This document shows, piece by piece, positions 26,872 to 36,542 of a DNA stretch of 64,000 nucleotides (the stretch's first letter is position 1; every line of letters begins with the position of its first letter). Source of the DNA: Pseudobutyrivibrio ruminis (GTDB lineage: Bacteria > Bacillota > Clostridia > Lachnospirales > Lachnospiraceae). The notes beneath the pieces are model-generated. The model made no database searches. It was not told the DNA's origin and worked only from the letters and a program-made list of their open reading frames with translations. The position numbers were made by a program, and so were the translations under genes. The DNA lies in assembly GCA_015057315.1 (NCBI GenBank), contig SVER01000015.1, positions 1-64,000 of the forward strand, written 5' to 3'.

Positions 26872-27834
26872 TTAGAGACGGGTTGTAAAGTACATATCTG
26901 TGGCAAGTACTACTGTGTCTCCAGCTTGCAGGGTTAGTTCGGGAGTTGGAAGGATGGCCTCAGTGTCACGGAGAACCATAGCTGGGATAAAATGTTCAGG
27001 AGTACCAACGGCTTCAATCTTTAGGCCATTCCAGCAGTGGGCGTCATTTACTTTGATGGTGAGTAAGTCCACATGCTCGTCCTTGGCAAAGTTTTCCTGT
27101 TGCTTTACCCTGCTGTACTGCTCCACGAAGCCGGCGCTAATGATACCAGTAGGGATGGCAACCACACCTACACCTAAAAACGCTGTGAATATTGCCATCA
27201 CTCTGCCCATTACAGTGATTGGATAAATATCTCCGTAGCCTACTGTAAGCAGTGTGGAGACAGACCACCATATTCCAGAAAATGCGTTTTCAAAAACCTG
27301 TGGTTGAACATTGTGCTCAGCGTAATACATGCCAATTGAGCTTGCCAGCATTAAGATTAGTACGATTATCAACGAAGACATAATCTGATTTTTCTTTTCC
27401 TTAAGGACTGAAAAGATGACAGCGAAGGAATCATACTGTCCGTTGATTCTAAACAGGTGAAAAATACGTACTACACGTAGGATTCTAAATGCGATGAATC
27501 CTGATAAAAAGAAGAATGGCAAGATTGTAAATAAATCTACAATACCATCGTAGGATATTAAAAATTTAAGTATTGCCCTAGGCTTGCTTACATTAGGGTA
27601 CAGCAAATCTGCAGTCCAGATCCTTAGGGCGTATTCAATGCAAAATATGATAATTGTAACAAGGGCAATCACATCCATTACAGGGAAAAATGCTGATAAC
27701 TGGCTAAAGGTTTCAAGCACCATTACAGCTATGTTTAATAGGATTGTTATTGTTATAAAAACGTCAAACAATCTACTTGTGAAATCATTCTTATTTCCGA
27801 TTTGGATAATGTTAAAAATCCGCTGTTTAGTCAA
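26872..27834 (-). CDS. Voltage-gated-type potassium channel with TrkA-C-like tail
   Basis: The 320-residue protein has six hydrophobic segments, an arginine-containing S4-like helix (RILRVVRIFHLFR) and the selectivity filter TVGYGDIYP. The C-terminal 80 residues resemble a TrkA_C regulatory domain (GTPEHFIPAMVLRD). It should sit in the cytoplasmic membrane as a tetrameric K+ channel. Translation starts at TTG (27834), with GGGGGAAG at the proper distance; the ATG inside that stretch leads to an immediate stop. Confidence 0.9.
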   Translation of the reverse strand: MTKQRIFNIIQIGNKNDFTSRLFDVFITITILLNIAVMVLETFSQLSAFFPVMDVIALVTIIIFCIEYALRIWTADLLYPNVSKPRAILKFLISYDGIVDLFTILPFFFLSGFIAFRILRVVRIFHLFRINGQYDSFAVIFSVLKEKKNQIMSSLIIVLILMLASSIGMYYAEHNVQPQVFENAFSGIWWSVSTLLTVGYGDIYPITVMGRVMAIFTAFLGVGVVAIPTGIISAGFVEQYSRVKQQENFAKDEHVDLLTIKVNDAHCWNGLKIEAVGTPEHFIPAMVLRDTEAILPTPELTLQAGDTVVLATDMYFTTRL

Positions 27835-27867
27835 TGCATCTTCCCCCGTTTTGTTTAGGTGTTTGGA

Positions 27868-28668
27868 CTATTTCTTGAGCTTCAGTCCATAATAGTTGGC
27901 AATACCTGTGGCATCTGCAATGCCAAGCTGCTGGTACTGCTCTGGTGTGCTTAAATGATTTAGCCTGTCAGAATCATTGGTGCAAAAAGCATGCTCCACA
28001 ATAATACATGGAATGCCTGCGGACTTAGACTGATTGATAAGTGCATAGTAGTCCTTGGCACTTCCATCTGGATACTTGCCTGAGCCAGAATCTCTTGTGA
28101 CGATTCCTGTTCCATTTGGGCAGAGCTTCCAGTTGTTTACAGTAAGACCAGTGGCCGTAAGCTGTGAAAGAATAGACTGACCAAGCTGTGTTCCCTGTAG
28201 ATACATCTGAGGCTTGTAATTTGGATTTGGAATAATTACCTTAGAACCGTTTTGGGATTTATCCAAATCAGGGTCGTAATCGTTATGTAGACTAATGAGC
28301 ACATCTGCCTTAGCATTTTTGGCATAGTCCACGCGAGACTTCAAGCAAGTGTTAGCCGAATCCGGGTCTGCCCCATAAGGACACTCTAAGGAGTATCTTG
28401 TCATCTGAACTGTAACACCACTGTATTTTTCCAGCTCCTGCTTGCAGTAATATGCAATATAAAGATTGGCTAATCCCTCTTCGAAGTTCTCATAATGGCA
28501 ACCTAAATGTGTGGTATCGTGGCCTGCATCTAGTACCACCACTATGTTATTTTTAGCTTGAGTTTTCTTGGTCTTTGCTTCCGATTCAAATGTTGTAGAT
28601 GTAAATAGGGCTAATGCCATTGACAAACCAAGCATTAAGCTAATTCCTTTTTTTAATGATTTCTTCAT
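27868..28668 (-). CDS. Secreted N-acetylmuramoyl-L-alanine amidase (Amidase_3)
   Basis: The 266-residue exported enzyme is predicted to cleave the amide between MurNAc and the peptide stem. A signal peptide (KKSLKKGISLMLGLSMALAL) is followed by the zinc-amidase domain: VVLDAGHDTTHLG, a glutamate in ENFEEGLANL, ISLHNDYD and IVEHAFCTN. The start at 28668 has GGGAG five bases upstream and begins the signal peptide correctly. A start at 28704 would add a polar stretch and overlap nnr. It follows nnr by 22 bases. Confidence 0.9.
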   Translation of the reverse strand: MKKSLKKGISLMLGLSMALALFTSTTFESEAKTKKTQAKNNIVVVLDAGHDTTHLGCHYENFEEGLANLYIAYYCKQELEKYSGVTVQMTRYSLECPYGADPDSANTCLKSRVDYAKNAKADVLISLHNDYDPDLDKSQNGSKVIIPNPNYKPQMYLQGTQLGQSILSQLTATGLTVNNWKLCPNGTGIVTRDSGSGKYPDGSAKDYYALINQSKSAGIPCIIVEHAFCTNDSDRLNHLSTPEQYQQLGIADATGIANYYGLKLKK

Positions 28669-28690
28669 GTTTTCTCCCATACAATTGTTA

Positions 28691-30223
28691 TTATATTTTT
28701 TCAAAATTATCTATGATGTGACTTGCTAAAACACCTCTGATACCATAAATGATGGATGCCTTTTGTCCAGCTTTGCCATGAATATATGCTGCTGCACTTG
28801 CAGTAAGAAGAGCTTTTTCCATGGTGCACTCTCCTGTTTCTACCAGGGGCTTTTCTATTTCTAAAGAGTCTTGTCCGATCAAGGATGCCACAAGGCCTGC
28901 CAGTACATCTCCTGATCCTGGTGTAGCCAGTGCCTGATTACCGCTAATTATGTAGCTTGCACGATTTCCATCTGTAACAATGGTTGTGTGATTTTTAAGC
29001 ACTACCACCAGTCCATATTCCAGGGCGAAATCCTTAGCCACCTGCTCTTGGTTAATATTTATATCGGCTACTTTTGTTCCAGTTAGCCTTTCCATTTCCT
29101 TAAGATGTGGTGTAAGAATCACCGTGGTTCTTGCTGCCGCCTGCTTAAGAAGTGGTAAGCTTGCTGCTGCAAGATTAATTCCATCTGCATCTATTATTAT
29201 AGGCTTTGTAACGGTTTCTATAGTCTTTTTGAAAATATCAGTTGATACTTCGTCCATGCCAAGACCTGGGCCTATAAGTATAGTATCAGCCCACTTTAGC
29301 TGAGCTAAAAGCTCATCCTCGTTGTATTCATTATATCCTAAAAACATGGCCTCAGGTAGATTTTGCCTTATGGATTCTGTGTTATTTTTGTGAGTATAAA
29401 TTTTTACAAGGCCTGCGCCTGATGACAAAGCAGCCTTGGCTGACAGGTAACATGCACCGTAAATGTTTTCACTTCCTGCAATAACAAGAAGCTTTCCGCA
29501 GCTGCCCTTGTTGGCATCAAGAGGGCGAGGTCTGATTTGGGACAAAATTGTATCGTCAATTATGATATCGTATTTATCCTTTGGCTCATCTAAATATATG
29601 CCAACATCTGCTGTGGTGATTTTTCCTGCGGCAGACTTGCAATCAGACATCACCAATCCCTTTTTCATGTAGGCAAATGTAACTGTCAAATCAGCCTTTA
29701 TACCAGTATTGCCAAGGAGCTTTCCACAATTGGCATCATATCCGGATGGGATATCCACAGCAACCACCTTATTTGCCTTCTCATTGATGATAACTGCTGC
29801 TTTTTCATAGTCACTTGCCAAGCCTCTTGTAAGGCCAATTCCAAACATGGCATCTATGGTGATGTTTGCTTGCGCTATAGCTGTTTCATCAAAGGTATTT
29901 TCCATTGTAAGACCATAGCTTACTGCTATAGCTATTTCCTGCTTTAGCTGGTCTGTGTATTTGTCAGGATTGCCAAGTGTGAAGCATTTAACCCTGAAGC
30001 CTTTAAGCTGGAGCAGCCTTGCTATGGCCACACCATCGCCGCCATTATTACCAGGTCCGCACACCACTGCAAACTTGTAAGCTTCTGGATACTCCTGACT
30101 TATAGCTTCCACCACCTTCATGGCGGCTCGCTCCATTAGCACTAAGCTAGGAATACCATGCTCTGTCATTGTTCTGTTGTCACAATCCTGCATCTCATTT
30201 GCAGATAAAATGTACTGTGCCAT
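28691..30223 (-). CDS. nnr: Bifunctional NAD(P)H-hydrate repair enzyme
   Basis: The 510-residue fusion repairs damaged NAD(P)H. Residues 1-215 are the NnrE epimerase (VCGPGNNGGDGVAIARLL and VAVDIPSGYDA). Residues of about 225-505 are the NnrD ADP-dependent dehydratase (KLLVIAGSENIYGA, ILIGPGLGMDE, TPGSGDVLAGLVASL). Domain order and length are normal for Firmicutes. AAGGAAG precedes the ATG. Confidence 0.96.
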   Translation of the reverse strand: MAQYILSANEMQDCDNRTMTEHGIPSLVLMERAAMKVVEAISQEYPEAYKFAVVCGPGNNGGDGVAIARLLQLKGFRVKCFTLGNPDKYTDQLKQEIAIAVSYGLTMENTFDETAIAQANITIDAMFGIGLTRGLASDYEKAAVIINEKANKVVAVDIPSGYDANCGKLLGNTGIKADLTVTFAYMKKGLVMSDCKSAAGKITTADVGIYLDEPKDKYDIIIDDTILSQIRPRPLDANKGSCGKLLVIAGSENIYGACYLSAKAALSSGAGLVKIYTHKNNTESIRQNLPEAMFLGYNEYNEDELLAQLKWADTILIGPGLGMDEVSTDIFKKTIETVTKPIIIDADGINLAAASLPLLKQAAARTTVILTPHLKEMERLTGTKVADININQEQVAKDFALEYGLVVVLKNHTTIVTDGNRASYIISGNQALATPGSGDVLAGLVASLIGQDSLEIEKPLVETGECTMEKALLTASAAAYIHGKAGQKASIIYGIRGVLASHIIDNFEKI

Positions 30224-30564
30224 CGCTTGCTTCCTTTATGTTGAATTGTTGTTATCTATGGTTCGCGCCTTGGTAAAATGTCTATTTTTGGGGGATGACG
30301 CCTCCCGCTTGAAGCCCTATTTCAAAATTAGTATCTCTAGAGTGAATTTTGCAAAAAAGATACTCAATATTCTTTCTAAAATCAAAAATGAGTATCTTAT
30401 ATGTGAATTTCTACATAATCATACTTTACTATACCACATTTGCTTGTCTATGAGGTGATATGGCATAGATAAAAGTTTGACTTTAACAAAAAGGAGGCTT
30501 TTTTATACTCAATTTGTTGATTTGATAGCTGCTGGCCTGCTAGGTAAGGTTGACTTTAGCAATA

Positions 30565-30618
30565 ATTCAACTTGCTGATTACTTCGATGTTTCTGAATTA
30601 AAGTTAGATGATAATTAA
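30565..30618 (+). pseudogene. Possible HTH regulator fragment
   Basis: The reading frame gives AIIQLADYFDVSELKLDDN and then a stop. This resembles the tail of a small Xre/Cro helix-turn-helix (usually LADYFDVSLDYL). No start or upstream helices are in frame. It is too short to be certain and could be coincidence. Confidence 0.3.
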
Positions 30619-30660
30619 AGCCCGAAGGGCGTAGAAAGAAATACTGATATCAAATAAAAT

Positions 30661-30690
30661 GAGCACCTTCACACTAGAAGGTGCCCATCT
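30661..30690 (-). terminator. Probable terminator of the yhaM-rlmD operon
   Basis: An 8-bp stem GCACCTTC with GAAGGTGC and a six-base loop lies about 45 bases past the rlmD stop. On the minus strand it is followed by a T-rich but interrupted tract. Confidence 0.65.
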
Positions 30691-30733
30691 CGGCAAAATC
30701 AACTTTTACATCTATGAAGTGTTTAATTTGTAA

Positions 30734-32116
30734 CTAATTCTTAGAAAGTAGCGCCACGGTTTCTGTATGCATAGTATGACCAAACTGATCACAGACAGTA
30801 TACTTTTGCAAGTGATAACCATTTTCCTCAAGATGTTTTAAATCTCTTGCCAAAGTGGCGCTGTCGCAGCTGACGTAGACGATGCGCTTAGGTGCCATGG
30901 CAATCATGGTATCTAGGGCAACTACGTCGCAGCCTTTACGTGGTGGGTCTACCATGATGACGTCCGGGTGAGACATCTTTTCGTAGATTTCTGGAAGGAC
31001 TACCTCTGCTTCGCCGCAATAGAATTCTGCGTTATCCAGGCCGTTAAGCTTGGCGTTGGCCTTGGCGTTTTCGATGGCCTGTGGCACTACTTCTATGCCG
31101 ATGACGCGGCCTGCGTGCTTTGCCATTGAAAGGGAAATGGTTCCGATTCCGCAGTATAAATCCCACACATCCTCACTTCCATGCAAATCAGCATACTCTA
31201 AAGCCTTACTATATAATCGCTCCATCTGATCATGGTTAACCTGATAGAAGGAATTAGCGCTGATGTCAAAGGAAATGGTATCGCCGTTTGTAAGAGTGAT
31301 GGTGTCGCGGATTGCTTCCTTACCATAAAGCACCTTAGTCTCATAGCCCATGATGACATTGTCACGGCGGGTGTTGATGTTAAGCACTAGTGAGGCAAGA
31401 TTAGATTCAACAGATTCAACATGTGCAACCAATTTATCGACATTTGGAAGCGAATCTCCATTCACCACTACACAAACCATGGTCTCACCTGTAGCCTTAC
31501 CCTCACGAACAAGGACATGACGAATTAACCCCTTACCACTCACTTCATCATAAGGTGAAACGCCACATTCATTCATGTAATCTATTATCGTATATACGAT
31601 ATCCATGCTCTTCTTAGAGCAAATCTTGCAATCATCAGATGGTACGATGCGATGGCTTCTGGCGCCGTAAAATCCTGCGATGATATTTCCATCCTTGTCC
31701 ACGCCGATAGGTACCTGAGCCTTGTTGCGGTAACGAAGTGGGTCTGCCATGCCAAGGATAGGCTCGCGGATGCTATCAACAAAATCCCTATCATAGCCAC
31801 CGATTTTAACCAGATTATTAGCTACGATATTATCCTTAATCTGAAGCTGCTTATCATAAGCCACCTGCATAATCTGGCAGCCGCCGCATTGCTTAGCATT
31901 AGGACATGCTGGCTGAACACGATATGGGCTAGGTGTCACGACCTGCTTCAAAGCAGCGAAGCAGTATGTCTTTTTCACCTTTGTGATAATGACGTCACAC
32001 TCATCTCCTACTACCGCGTCCTTGACAAAAATGGTCACACCATCTGTGTGACCAATTCCTGCGCCCTCAAGGGACATATCTTCAATTGTAAGTCTTACAA
32101 TATCATTTTTATTCAT
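30734..32116 (-). CDS. rlmD: 23S rRNA (uracil-C5)-methyltransferase, RlmD/RumA type
   Basis: The 460-residue SAM-dependent enzyme methylates uridines of 23S rRNA. Residues 1-60 form a TRAM RNA-binding domain. Cysteines for a 4Fe-4S cluster are in ACPNAKQCGGC with a further one in the CKICSKK segment. The methyltransferase core shows DLYCGIGTISL, VDPPRKGCD and the catalytic cysteine in YVSCDSATLARDL. In B. subtilis one paralogue modifies two sites, so target specificity is open. The ATG overlaps the yhaM stop by one base. Confidence 0.92.
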   Translation of the reverse strand: MNKNDIVRLTIEDMSLEGAGIGHTDGVTIFVKDAVVGDECDVIITKVKKTYCFAALKQVVTPSPYRVQPACPNAKQCGGCQIMQVAYDKQLQIKDNIVANNLVKIGGYDRDFVDSIREPILGMADPLRYRNKAQVPIGVDKDGNIIAGFYGARSHRIVPSDDCKICSKKSMDIVYTIIDYMNECGVSPYDEVSGKGLIRHVLVREGKATGETMVCVVVNGDSLPNVDKLVAHVESVESNLASLVLNINTRRDNVIMGYETKVLYGKEAIRDTITLTNGDTISFDISANSFYQVNHDQMERLYSKALEYADLHGSEDVWDLYCGIGTISLSMAKHAGRVIGIEVVPQAIENAKANAKLNGLDNAEFYCGEAEVVLPEIYEKMSHPDVIMVDPPRKGCDVVALDTMIAMAPKRIVYVSCDSATLARDLKHLEENGYHLQKYTVCDQFGHTMHTETVALLSKN

Positions 32117-33066
32117 TAATTCTTACCTGTTCTACGGATGTTTGAATCAAGGAGACGATTGAATCCCTGCCATGCCAAATTGTTCTCATCAACATTTTCA
32201 AGTGCTTCGTAGATAGTCTCAAGCTTTGCATCGATGTTATCTGCAAAAGAAAGTGCGATAGCTTCGGCAATAGCTGGCTTCTTAGGTGAACCAAACTCAA
32301 GCTCGCCGTGATGAGATAAGATGCAGTGGATAAGTTCCTTGCGCTTTACCTCTGGGAAGCCTGGAATATCATCGATGGCGCGATCTACCATGTTGGCACC
32401 TACATAGATGTGACCTAAAAGCTGGCCCTCATCTGTGTAATCATTACGAGGAAAATCTGAAAGCTCCCTAACCTTTCCTATGTCATGGAAAATTGCTGCT
32501 GTTATAAGCAAATCTCTATCTAAAAATGGGTACTGCTTGCTGAAATAATCGCAGTTAGTAGCAACTGAAAGTGTGTGTTCAAGCAAGCCACCAGTAAATC
32601 CATGATGCACTGACTTAGCAGCAGAATGTGCCTTGAATGCCTCGATAAAATCCTTGTCATCAACGAAATATTTCTTAAGCAAAGCTTTCATGTATGGCGC
32701 CTTGATGGAATTAATAAGCGCCATCAAATCGCTCCACATTACATTTACATCCTTCTTGCTGGCTGGGATGTAATCTGTGATTTCGAATTCCCCTGGGTTG
32801 GCCTTGCGAAGTCTCTTTATATTAAACTGCAATGCACCGTTCCAGCTGGTGATGTCACCTGTAACTGTGATGAAATCAAGTTCATCATAATCGCTGATTC
32901 CCTCTGAATCAACATCCCAAATCTTGGCATCGATTGTACCGGTCTTATCACATAGTGTAAGTGACTCAAATGCCTTGCCTGTCTTGGAAACACCTGCAGT
33001 CTTCTTCTTGCAAAGATATGTTTCTGTTCCTCTGTCTCCCTCTTTAAGTGTGTTAATGTATTTCAT
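32116..33066 (-). CDS. yhaM: YhaM-type 3'-5' exoribonuclease
   Basis: The 316-residue protein has an OB-fold nucleic-acid-binding domain (residues about 10-100, GTIDAKIWDVDSEG) and an HD phosphohydrolase domain (HHGFTGGLLEHTLSVA, AAIFHDIGKVRELSD, HCILSHHGELEFGSPK). This combination defines the YhaM/Cbf1 family, which trims RNA and single-stranded DNA from the 3' end. In Bacillus it neighbours yhaO-yhaN; here those are 24 kb away. GGAGA precedes the ATG. Confidence 0.93.
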   Translation of the reverse strand: MKYINTLKEGDRGTETYLCKKKTAGVSKTGKAFESLTLCDKTGTIDAKIWDVDSEGISDYDELDFITVTGDITSWNGALQFNIKRLRKANPGEFEITDYIPASKKDVNVMWSDLMALINSIKAPYMKALLKKYFVDDKDFIEAFKAHSAAKSVHHGFTGGLLEHTLSVATNCDYFSKQYPFLDRDLLITAAIFHDIGKVRELSDFPRNDYTDEGQLLGHIYVGANMVDRAIDDIPGFPEVKRKELIHCILSHHGELEFGSPKKPAIAEAIALSFADNIDAKLETIYEALENVDENNLAWQGFNRLLDSNIRRTGKN

Positions 33067-33236
33067 TTATTCTCCAATCTAAGCTCCAAAGAGCAGCGCA
33101 GCTTAGCTGCAAAAATCTTACTTAATTATAAGGGATGAAGGAAAGATTATCAATGTGTGGTTAATGGTCGAAAATATAAATTATTTCGTCTTTTTTTAAT
33201 CGTTTTCGCACTTTTTATGTGGTAGGATTTTTATAA

Positions 33237-33284
33237 CACCTCATCAGTCAGCTACGCTGACAGCTTCCCCTCAAGGGGAAGCCT
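33237..33284 (-). repeat. Short two-hairpin dispersed repeat, copy R3
   Basis: This is an inverted copy of the R1/R2 unit: GATGAGGTG tail, small hairpin GTCAGCGTAGCTGAC and the larger GCTTCCCC hairpin when read on the minus strand. It lies directly upstream of the GH42 Shine-Dalgarno AAGGAGA, so it would be in the 5' UTR of that gene. Confidence 0.85.
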
Positions 33285-33303
33285 ACGTAAGGAGATTAAA
33301 GAT

Positions 33304-35346
33304 ATGAAAACTAATAAATTATTTCCACAGGTAGAGGGCTTTTTGCATGGAGGAGATTATAATCCTGAGCAATGGCTTGATAGACCTGATATTCTAAAAA
33401 AAGATATTGAGTACATGAAGGAGGCTGGCATCAACACTGTCACCATGGGTGTTTTCTCATGGTCTGTGCATGAGCCAGTGGAGGGGCAGATTAGCTTTGA
33501 TTGGCTTGCCGAAATCATGGATGAGCTATACGAAAATGGCATTTACACTGTACTTGCCACACCAACTGGTGCCCGTCCAGCATGGCTTGATGAAAAATAT
33601 CCATCTGCTATGCGCTGCGATGAAATGGGAGTAAGAAATCATCATGGAGTACGCCACAATCATTGTATGCAGTCACCAGAATATCGCGAGAAGGTGCGCA
33701 TTATGGATTCAGCCTTGGCTGAAAGATTTGCAGGTCATCCTGGTCTTCTTATGTGGCACATTTCTAACGAGCTTGGTGGATATTGCTACTGCGACACCTG
33801 CCGCAAAAAGTTCCAGCAGTGGCTTGCGGACAGATACGACCATGATATTGAAAAGCTTAATAAGGCATGGTGGACTACATTTTGGTCTCACAAATTTAAC
33901 AGCTTTGATCAGATTGACCCACCTTACAAAAATGGTGAGAACTGCGTCCTTGGACTGAACCTGGATTGGAAGAGATTTTCCACCTGGTCTGCAACAGATT
34001 TTATGAAGTTTGAAATTGACACTTTACGTGGTGCTGGGGCTACAGAACCTACTACAACAAACTTTATGGAGATGTTCTACGACTACGATTACCACTACAT
34101 GAAGGATTTCATAGATGTAATCAGCTGGGACAACTATCCTGAGCTGCACAACAACTGGCAGACTGATGCTGACCAGTTACTTGAGCGTAGCTTTAATCAT
34201 GCCCTATTTAGAAGCATGAAAAAAGACAAGCCATTTATGATGATGGAATCTGCTCCTGGCCTTGTAAATTGGAGACCATTTAACAAATATAGACGTCCTG
34301 GCATGCATGAGCTTATTTCTATGCAGGCTGTTGCAACTGGTTCTGACACCGTTCAGTATTTCCAGATTAGAAAGAGTCGCGGTTCTTCTGAACAGTGGCA
34401 TGGTGCTGTCATCGACCACATTGGAACTAATGATACCAGGGTATTTAAGGAGGTTGCTAAGCTTGGTGCTGACCTTAAAACTATTTCGGAAGTTGCCGGT
34501 GCACTGTCTGATAACAAGGTGGCAATCCTGTTTGACTGGGACAATCGCTGGGCTATTGATGATGCCTGGGCTCTTGCCAAAGACACTAAGAACTTTGACA
34601 AAACCTGTATGAGCATTTACAACGAATTTATGAGCCTTGGTGTGGAGCCAGATATCATTTCATCTGACATGGATTGGAGCGATTACAAGATTATCTGTGC
34701 ACCGATGCTTTATGTTCTCCATGATGGTGTTGGTGAAAAGATTGCTGATTTCGTACGAAATGGCGGTCAGTTTATGAGCACCTATTTCACCGGTTATGTT
34801 AACAAGGATTTGCTTGCAAACCTTGGTGGATTCCCAGGGGATGGATTATCGCAAGTTTTCGGCCTTCGCTCAGAAGAAATCGACACACTTTATCCAGAGG
34901 ACAAAAACAGCATCAGCATTATCGATAAGGCTGGTAAGCCTTCATATTCTGCACCTGTAAGTGATTATCAGGAATTGTTAAGAGATGTTACTGCGGAAGT
35001 ACTTGCAAGATATGATGGTGATTATGTAGCAGGAAAGCCTGCTATTACACGTAATTCATACGGTGAGGGCTTTGCTTATTATGTAGCATGTCGCACTAAT
35101 CAAAACGATATTGAATTCCTATATAGGGAAATGCTAGAGCATGCTGGTATCGCATATACGAAGTTACCTGTTGGGGTGGAGAAGCATACACGTTTTGCAG
35201 AAGATGCTAAGTATGATTTCTATCTTAATGGAAATACTGAGGATGTTACTGTGAAAGATGTAGCAGGGGTAGAATTGTTGACCGGTGAGAATGTCTCTGG
35301 GACGTTGGTATTGAAGGGATATGGTGTAGCGGTGGTAAAACGCTAA
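33304..35346 (+). CDS. GH42 beta-galactosidase
   Basis: The 680-residue cytoplasmic glycoside hydrolase family 42 enzyme would cleave terminal beta-galactosides from plant or milk oligosaccharides. The N-terminal TIM barrel starts with GGDYNPEQW. The acid/base is E156 in SNELGG, and the nucleophile is E315 in MMMESAPGLVNW. Cysteines 161, 163 and 166 (CYCDTC) fit the structural zinc site of the family. A trimerisation domain and small C-terminal domain follow. There is no signal peptide and no transporter gene is adjacent. It is monocistronic, with a terminator at 35349. Confidence 0.95.
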   Translation: MKTNKLFPQVEGFLHGGDYNPEQWLDRPDILKKDIEYMKEAGINTVTMGVFSWSVHEPVEGQISFDWLAEIMDELYENGIYTVLATPTGARPAWLDEKYPSAMRCDEMGVRNHHGVRHNHCMQSPEYREKVRIMDSALAERFAGHPGLLMWHISNELGGYCYCDTCRKKFQQWLADRYDHDIEKLNKAWWTTFWSHKFNSFDQIDPPYKNGENCVLGLNLDWKRFSTWSATDFMKFEIDTLRGAGATEPTTTNFMEMFYDYDYHYMKDFIDVISWDNYPELHNNWQTDADQLLERSFNHALFRSMKKDKPFMMMESAPGLVNWRPFNKYRRPGMHELISMQAVATGSDTVQYFQIRKSRGSSEQWHGAVIDHIGTNDTRVFKEVAKLGADLKTISEVAGALSDNKVAILFDWDNRWAIDDAWALAKDTKNFDKTCMSIYNEFMSLGVEPDIISSDMDWSDYKIICAPMLYVLHDGVGEKIADFVRNGGQFMSTYFTGYVNKDLLANLGGFPGDGLSQVFGLRSEEIDTLYPEDKNSISIIDKAGKPSYSAPVSDYQELLRDVTAEVLARYDGDYVAGKPAITRNSYGEGFAYYVACRTNQNDIEFLYREMLEHAGIAYTKLPVGVEKHTRFAEDAKYDFYLNGNTEDVTVKDVAGVELLTGENVSGTLVLKGYGVAVVKR

Positions 35347-35348
35347 TT

Positions 35349-35373
35349 AGGCTTCCCCCAGAGGGGGAAGCCT
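35349..35373 (+). terminator. Terminator after GH42, half copy of the short repeat (R5)
   Basis: An 11-bp perfect stem (35349-35359 with 35363-35373) with a three-base loop is followed by TTT. The stem sequence AGGCTTCCCCC matches the first hairpin of the short repeat family; the second hairpin is absent. It can serve both converging genes. Confidence 0.85.
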
Positions 35374-35374
35374 T

Positions 35375-35785
35375 TTACATATTTCTATTCAGTGACACTA
35401 CCATGATGTCATCACTGTCTTCATCGGTTACGAAGTAATCTGTGATTTCCACGCGGCGCAACACTCCGTCGTCGCCTTCTTGAATTACTCTGATTTCAAC
35501 CTTGTCCGTACCTTTTTCATATTCATGGATAAGGTTCTCACGTGAAAAGGTATTTTTGAAAAGCTCTCTATCCATTTCGTGCATGGTAGAAGCACCTGAT
35601 TCAATAAGGTCATCAAAAGTGCCTGCCACTTTACATTTTGTGGATGTAAAATCCTTGTAGGTCAAAAAGCTGTATGTATTCTTAGTCAGATTACCAAGAA
35701 TCATCAGCGGATACTGCTTGAACAATGCCTGTGTCAGCAGCTTATTAATACTAATACTATTTTCTTTTTTCTCTTTGTCTCCCAT
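35375..35785 (-). CDS. Small PAS-like sensory protein
   Basis: The 136-residue protein has no membrane segment. Residues of about 35-135 (MILGNLTKNTYSFLTY, then RRVEITDYFVTDEDSDDIMVVS) resemble the PAS-type module found before GGDEF or kinase domains in related bacteria, but no output domain follows. A start at 35815 has no ribosome site, whereas the ATG at 35785 follows AGGGGAG by seven bases. It may modulate another signalling protein; no function is assigned. Confidence 0.6.
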   Translation of the reverse strand: MGDKEKKENSISINKLLTQALFKQYPLMILGNLTKNTYSFLTYKDFTSTKCKVAGTFDDLIESGASTMHEMDRELFKNTFSRENLIHEYEKGTDKVEIRVIQEGDDGVLRRVEITDYFVTDEDSDDIMVVSLNRNM

Positions 35786-35868
35786 TGTTTTGCTCCCCTT
35801 ACAAATTTCATGCAAAGAATACTATACTTCTATTTACCAAAAAATGCAAAGGGTGGGGGAATCCCACA

Positions 35869-36534
35869 TTATAATCTAGCCAAATTGCGAAGATTTCCCA
35901 TTTTGCTTATATAATCTCTGTTCCCGTTAAACAGGGCATTTGTTCCCAGCACAAAACCATCCACACCTAATCTTGCGTATGAAAGAATCCTTGAATCATT
36001 ACATGCCCCATCTAAGTATATCTTTATCCCCAGGCTTTCTTTCAAATCAACCAACCTTTTTATCTTATCTGATACAAATGGCAGATATGGCCTGCCAGCC
36101 TCACCTGGGTCCACCATCATCACCATTACCTTCTTTGCTATACATGCAATTTCCTTAACAGACTCTATGCTGGTACAAGGATTATTAGCCACTCCAGGCA
36201 CCATACCAGCTTCTATTATTCTGTTAAGAGTTGTGGATGGGTGATATTCCGATTCAGCATGTATGTATACTGTATCTCCTGGTCTGATTAGCTTTAAGAA
36301 TTTTTCAATATGCACCCTTGGATGCTCAATCATGAGATGAACATCCAAGGGTCTTGCTGCGACCCTGGCTATATATCTCAGGTCGCATAATGACATGGCA
36401 AAATTATCCACAAATCTGCCATCCATTATATCTATGTGAAAGGAGTCAATTCCTGCCTCCTCAAGCAAATTAATTTCGGAAGCAAGACTTCCAAAATCAG
36501 CACACATCATAGATGCGTTCAATTCCAACTTCAT
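35869..36534 (-). CDS. Ribulose-5-phosphate 3-epimerase-family protein, AlsE-like
   Basis: The 221-residue TIM barrel has the metal and catalytic residues of pentulose epimerases: HIDIMDGRFVDN, DVHLMIEHP and LDGACND. The loop reads VDPGEAGRPYLP rather than the NPGFGGQ of housekeeping Rpe, closer to D-allulose-6-phosphate epimerase (AlsE). It is last in an operon with two DUF4422 genes, so it may supply an unusual ketose for a surface glycan. The ATG at 36534 has GAGG at the right distance; a TTG at 36546 overlaps the previous stop. Confidence 0.8.
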   Translation of the reverse strand: MKLELNASMMCADFGSLASEINLLEEAGIDSFHIDIMDGRFVDNFAMSLCDLRYIARVAARPLDVHLMIEHPRVHIEKFLKLIRPGDTVYIHAESEYHPSTTLNRIIEAGMVPGVANNPCTSIESVKEIACIAKKVMVMMVDPGEAGRPYLPFVSDKIKRLVDLKESLGIKIYLDGACNDSRILSYARLGVDGFVLGTNALFNGNRDYISKMGNLRNLARL

Positions 36535-36542
36535 ATAATTCC

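Larger units (their letters stand above)
30224..30733. other. Intergenic region with inverted repeat, HTH remnant and terminator
   Basis: This 510-base gap has no intact gene. The inverted pair AGATACTCA (30359-30367) and TGAGTATCT (30390-30398) lies about 140 bases upstream of nnr and could be an operator. A plus-strand stretch near 30560-30618 encodes LADYFDVSELKLDDN before a stop, resembling the end of an Xre-type HTH domain, with a stop codon shortly before it, so it looks like a decayed fragment. GCCCGAAGGGC occurs near 30620, and the rlmD terminator is at 30661-30690. Confidence 0.5.

Noticed and set aside
26709-26906. A 65-codon minus-strand reading frame overlapping the potassium-channel end
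   Set aside because: It is the coding-looking arm of hairpin D and has no ribosome site.
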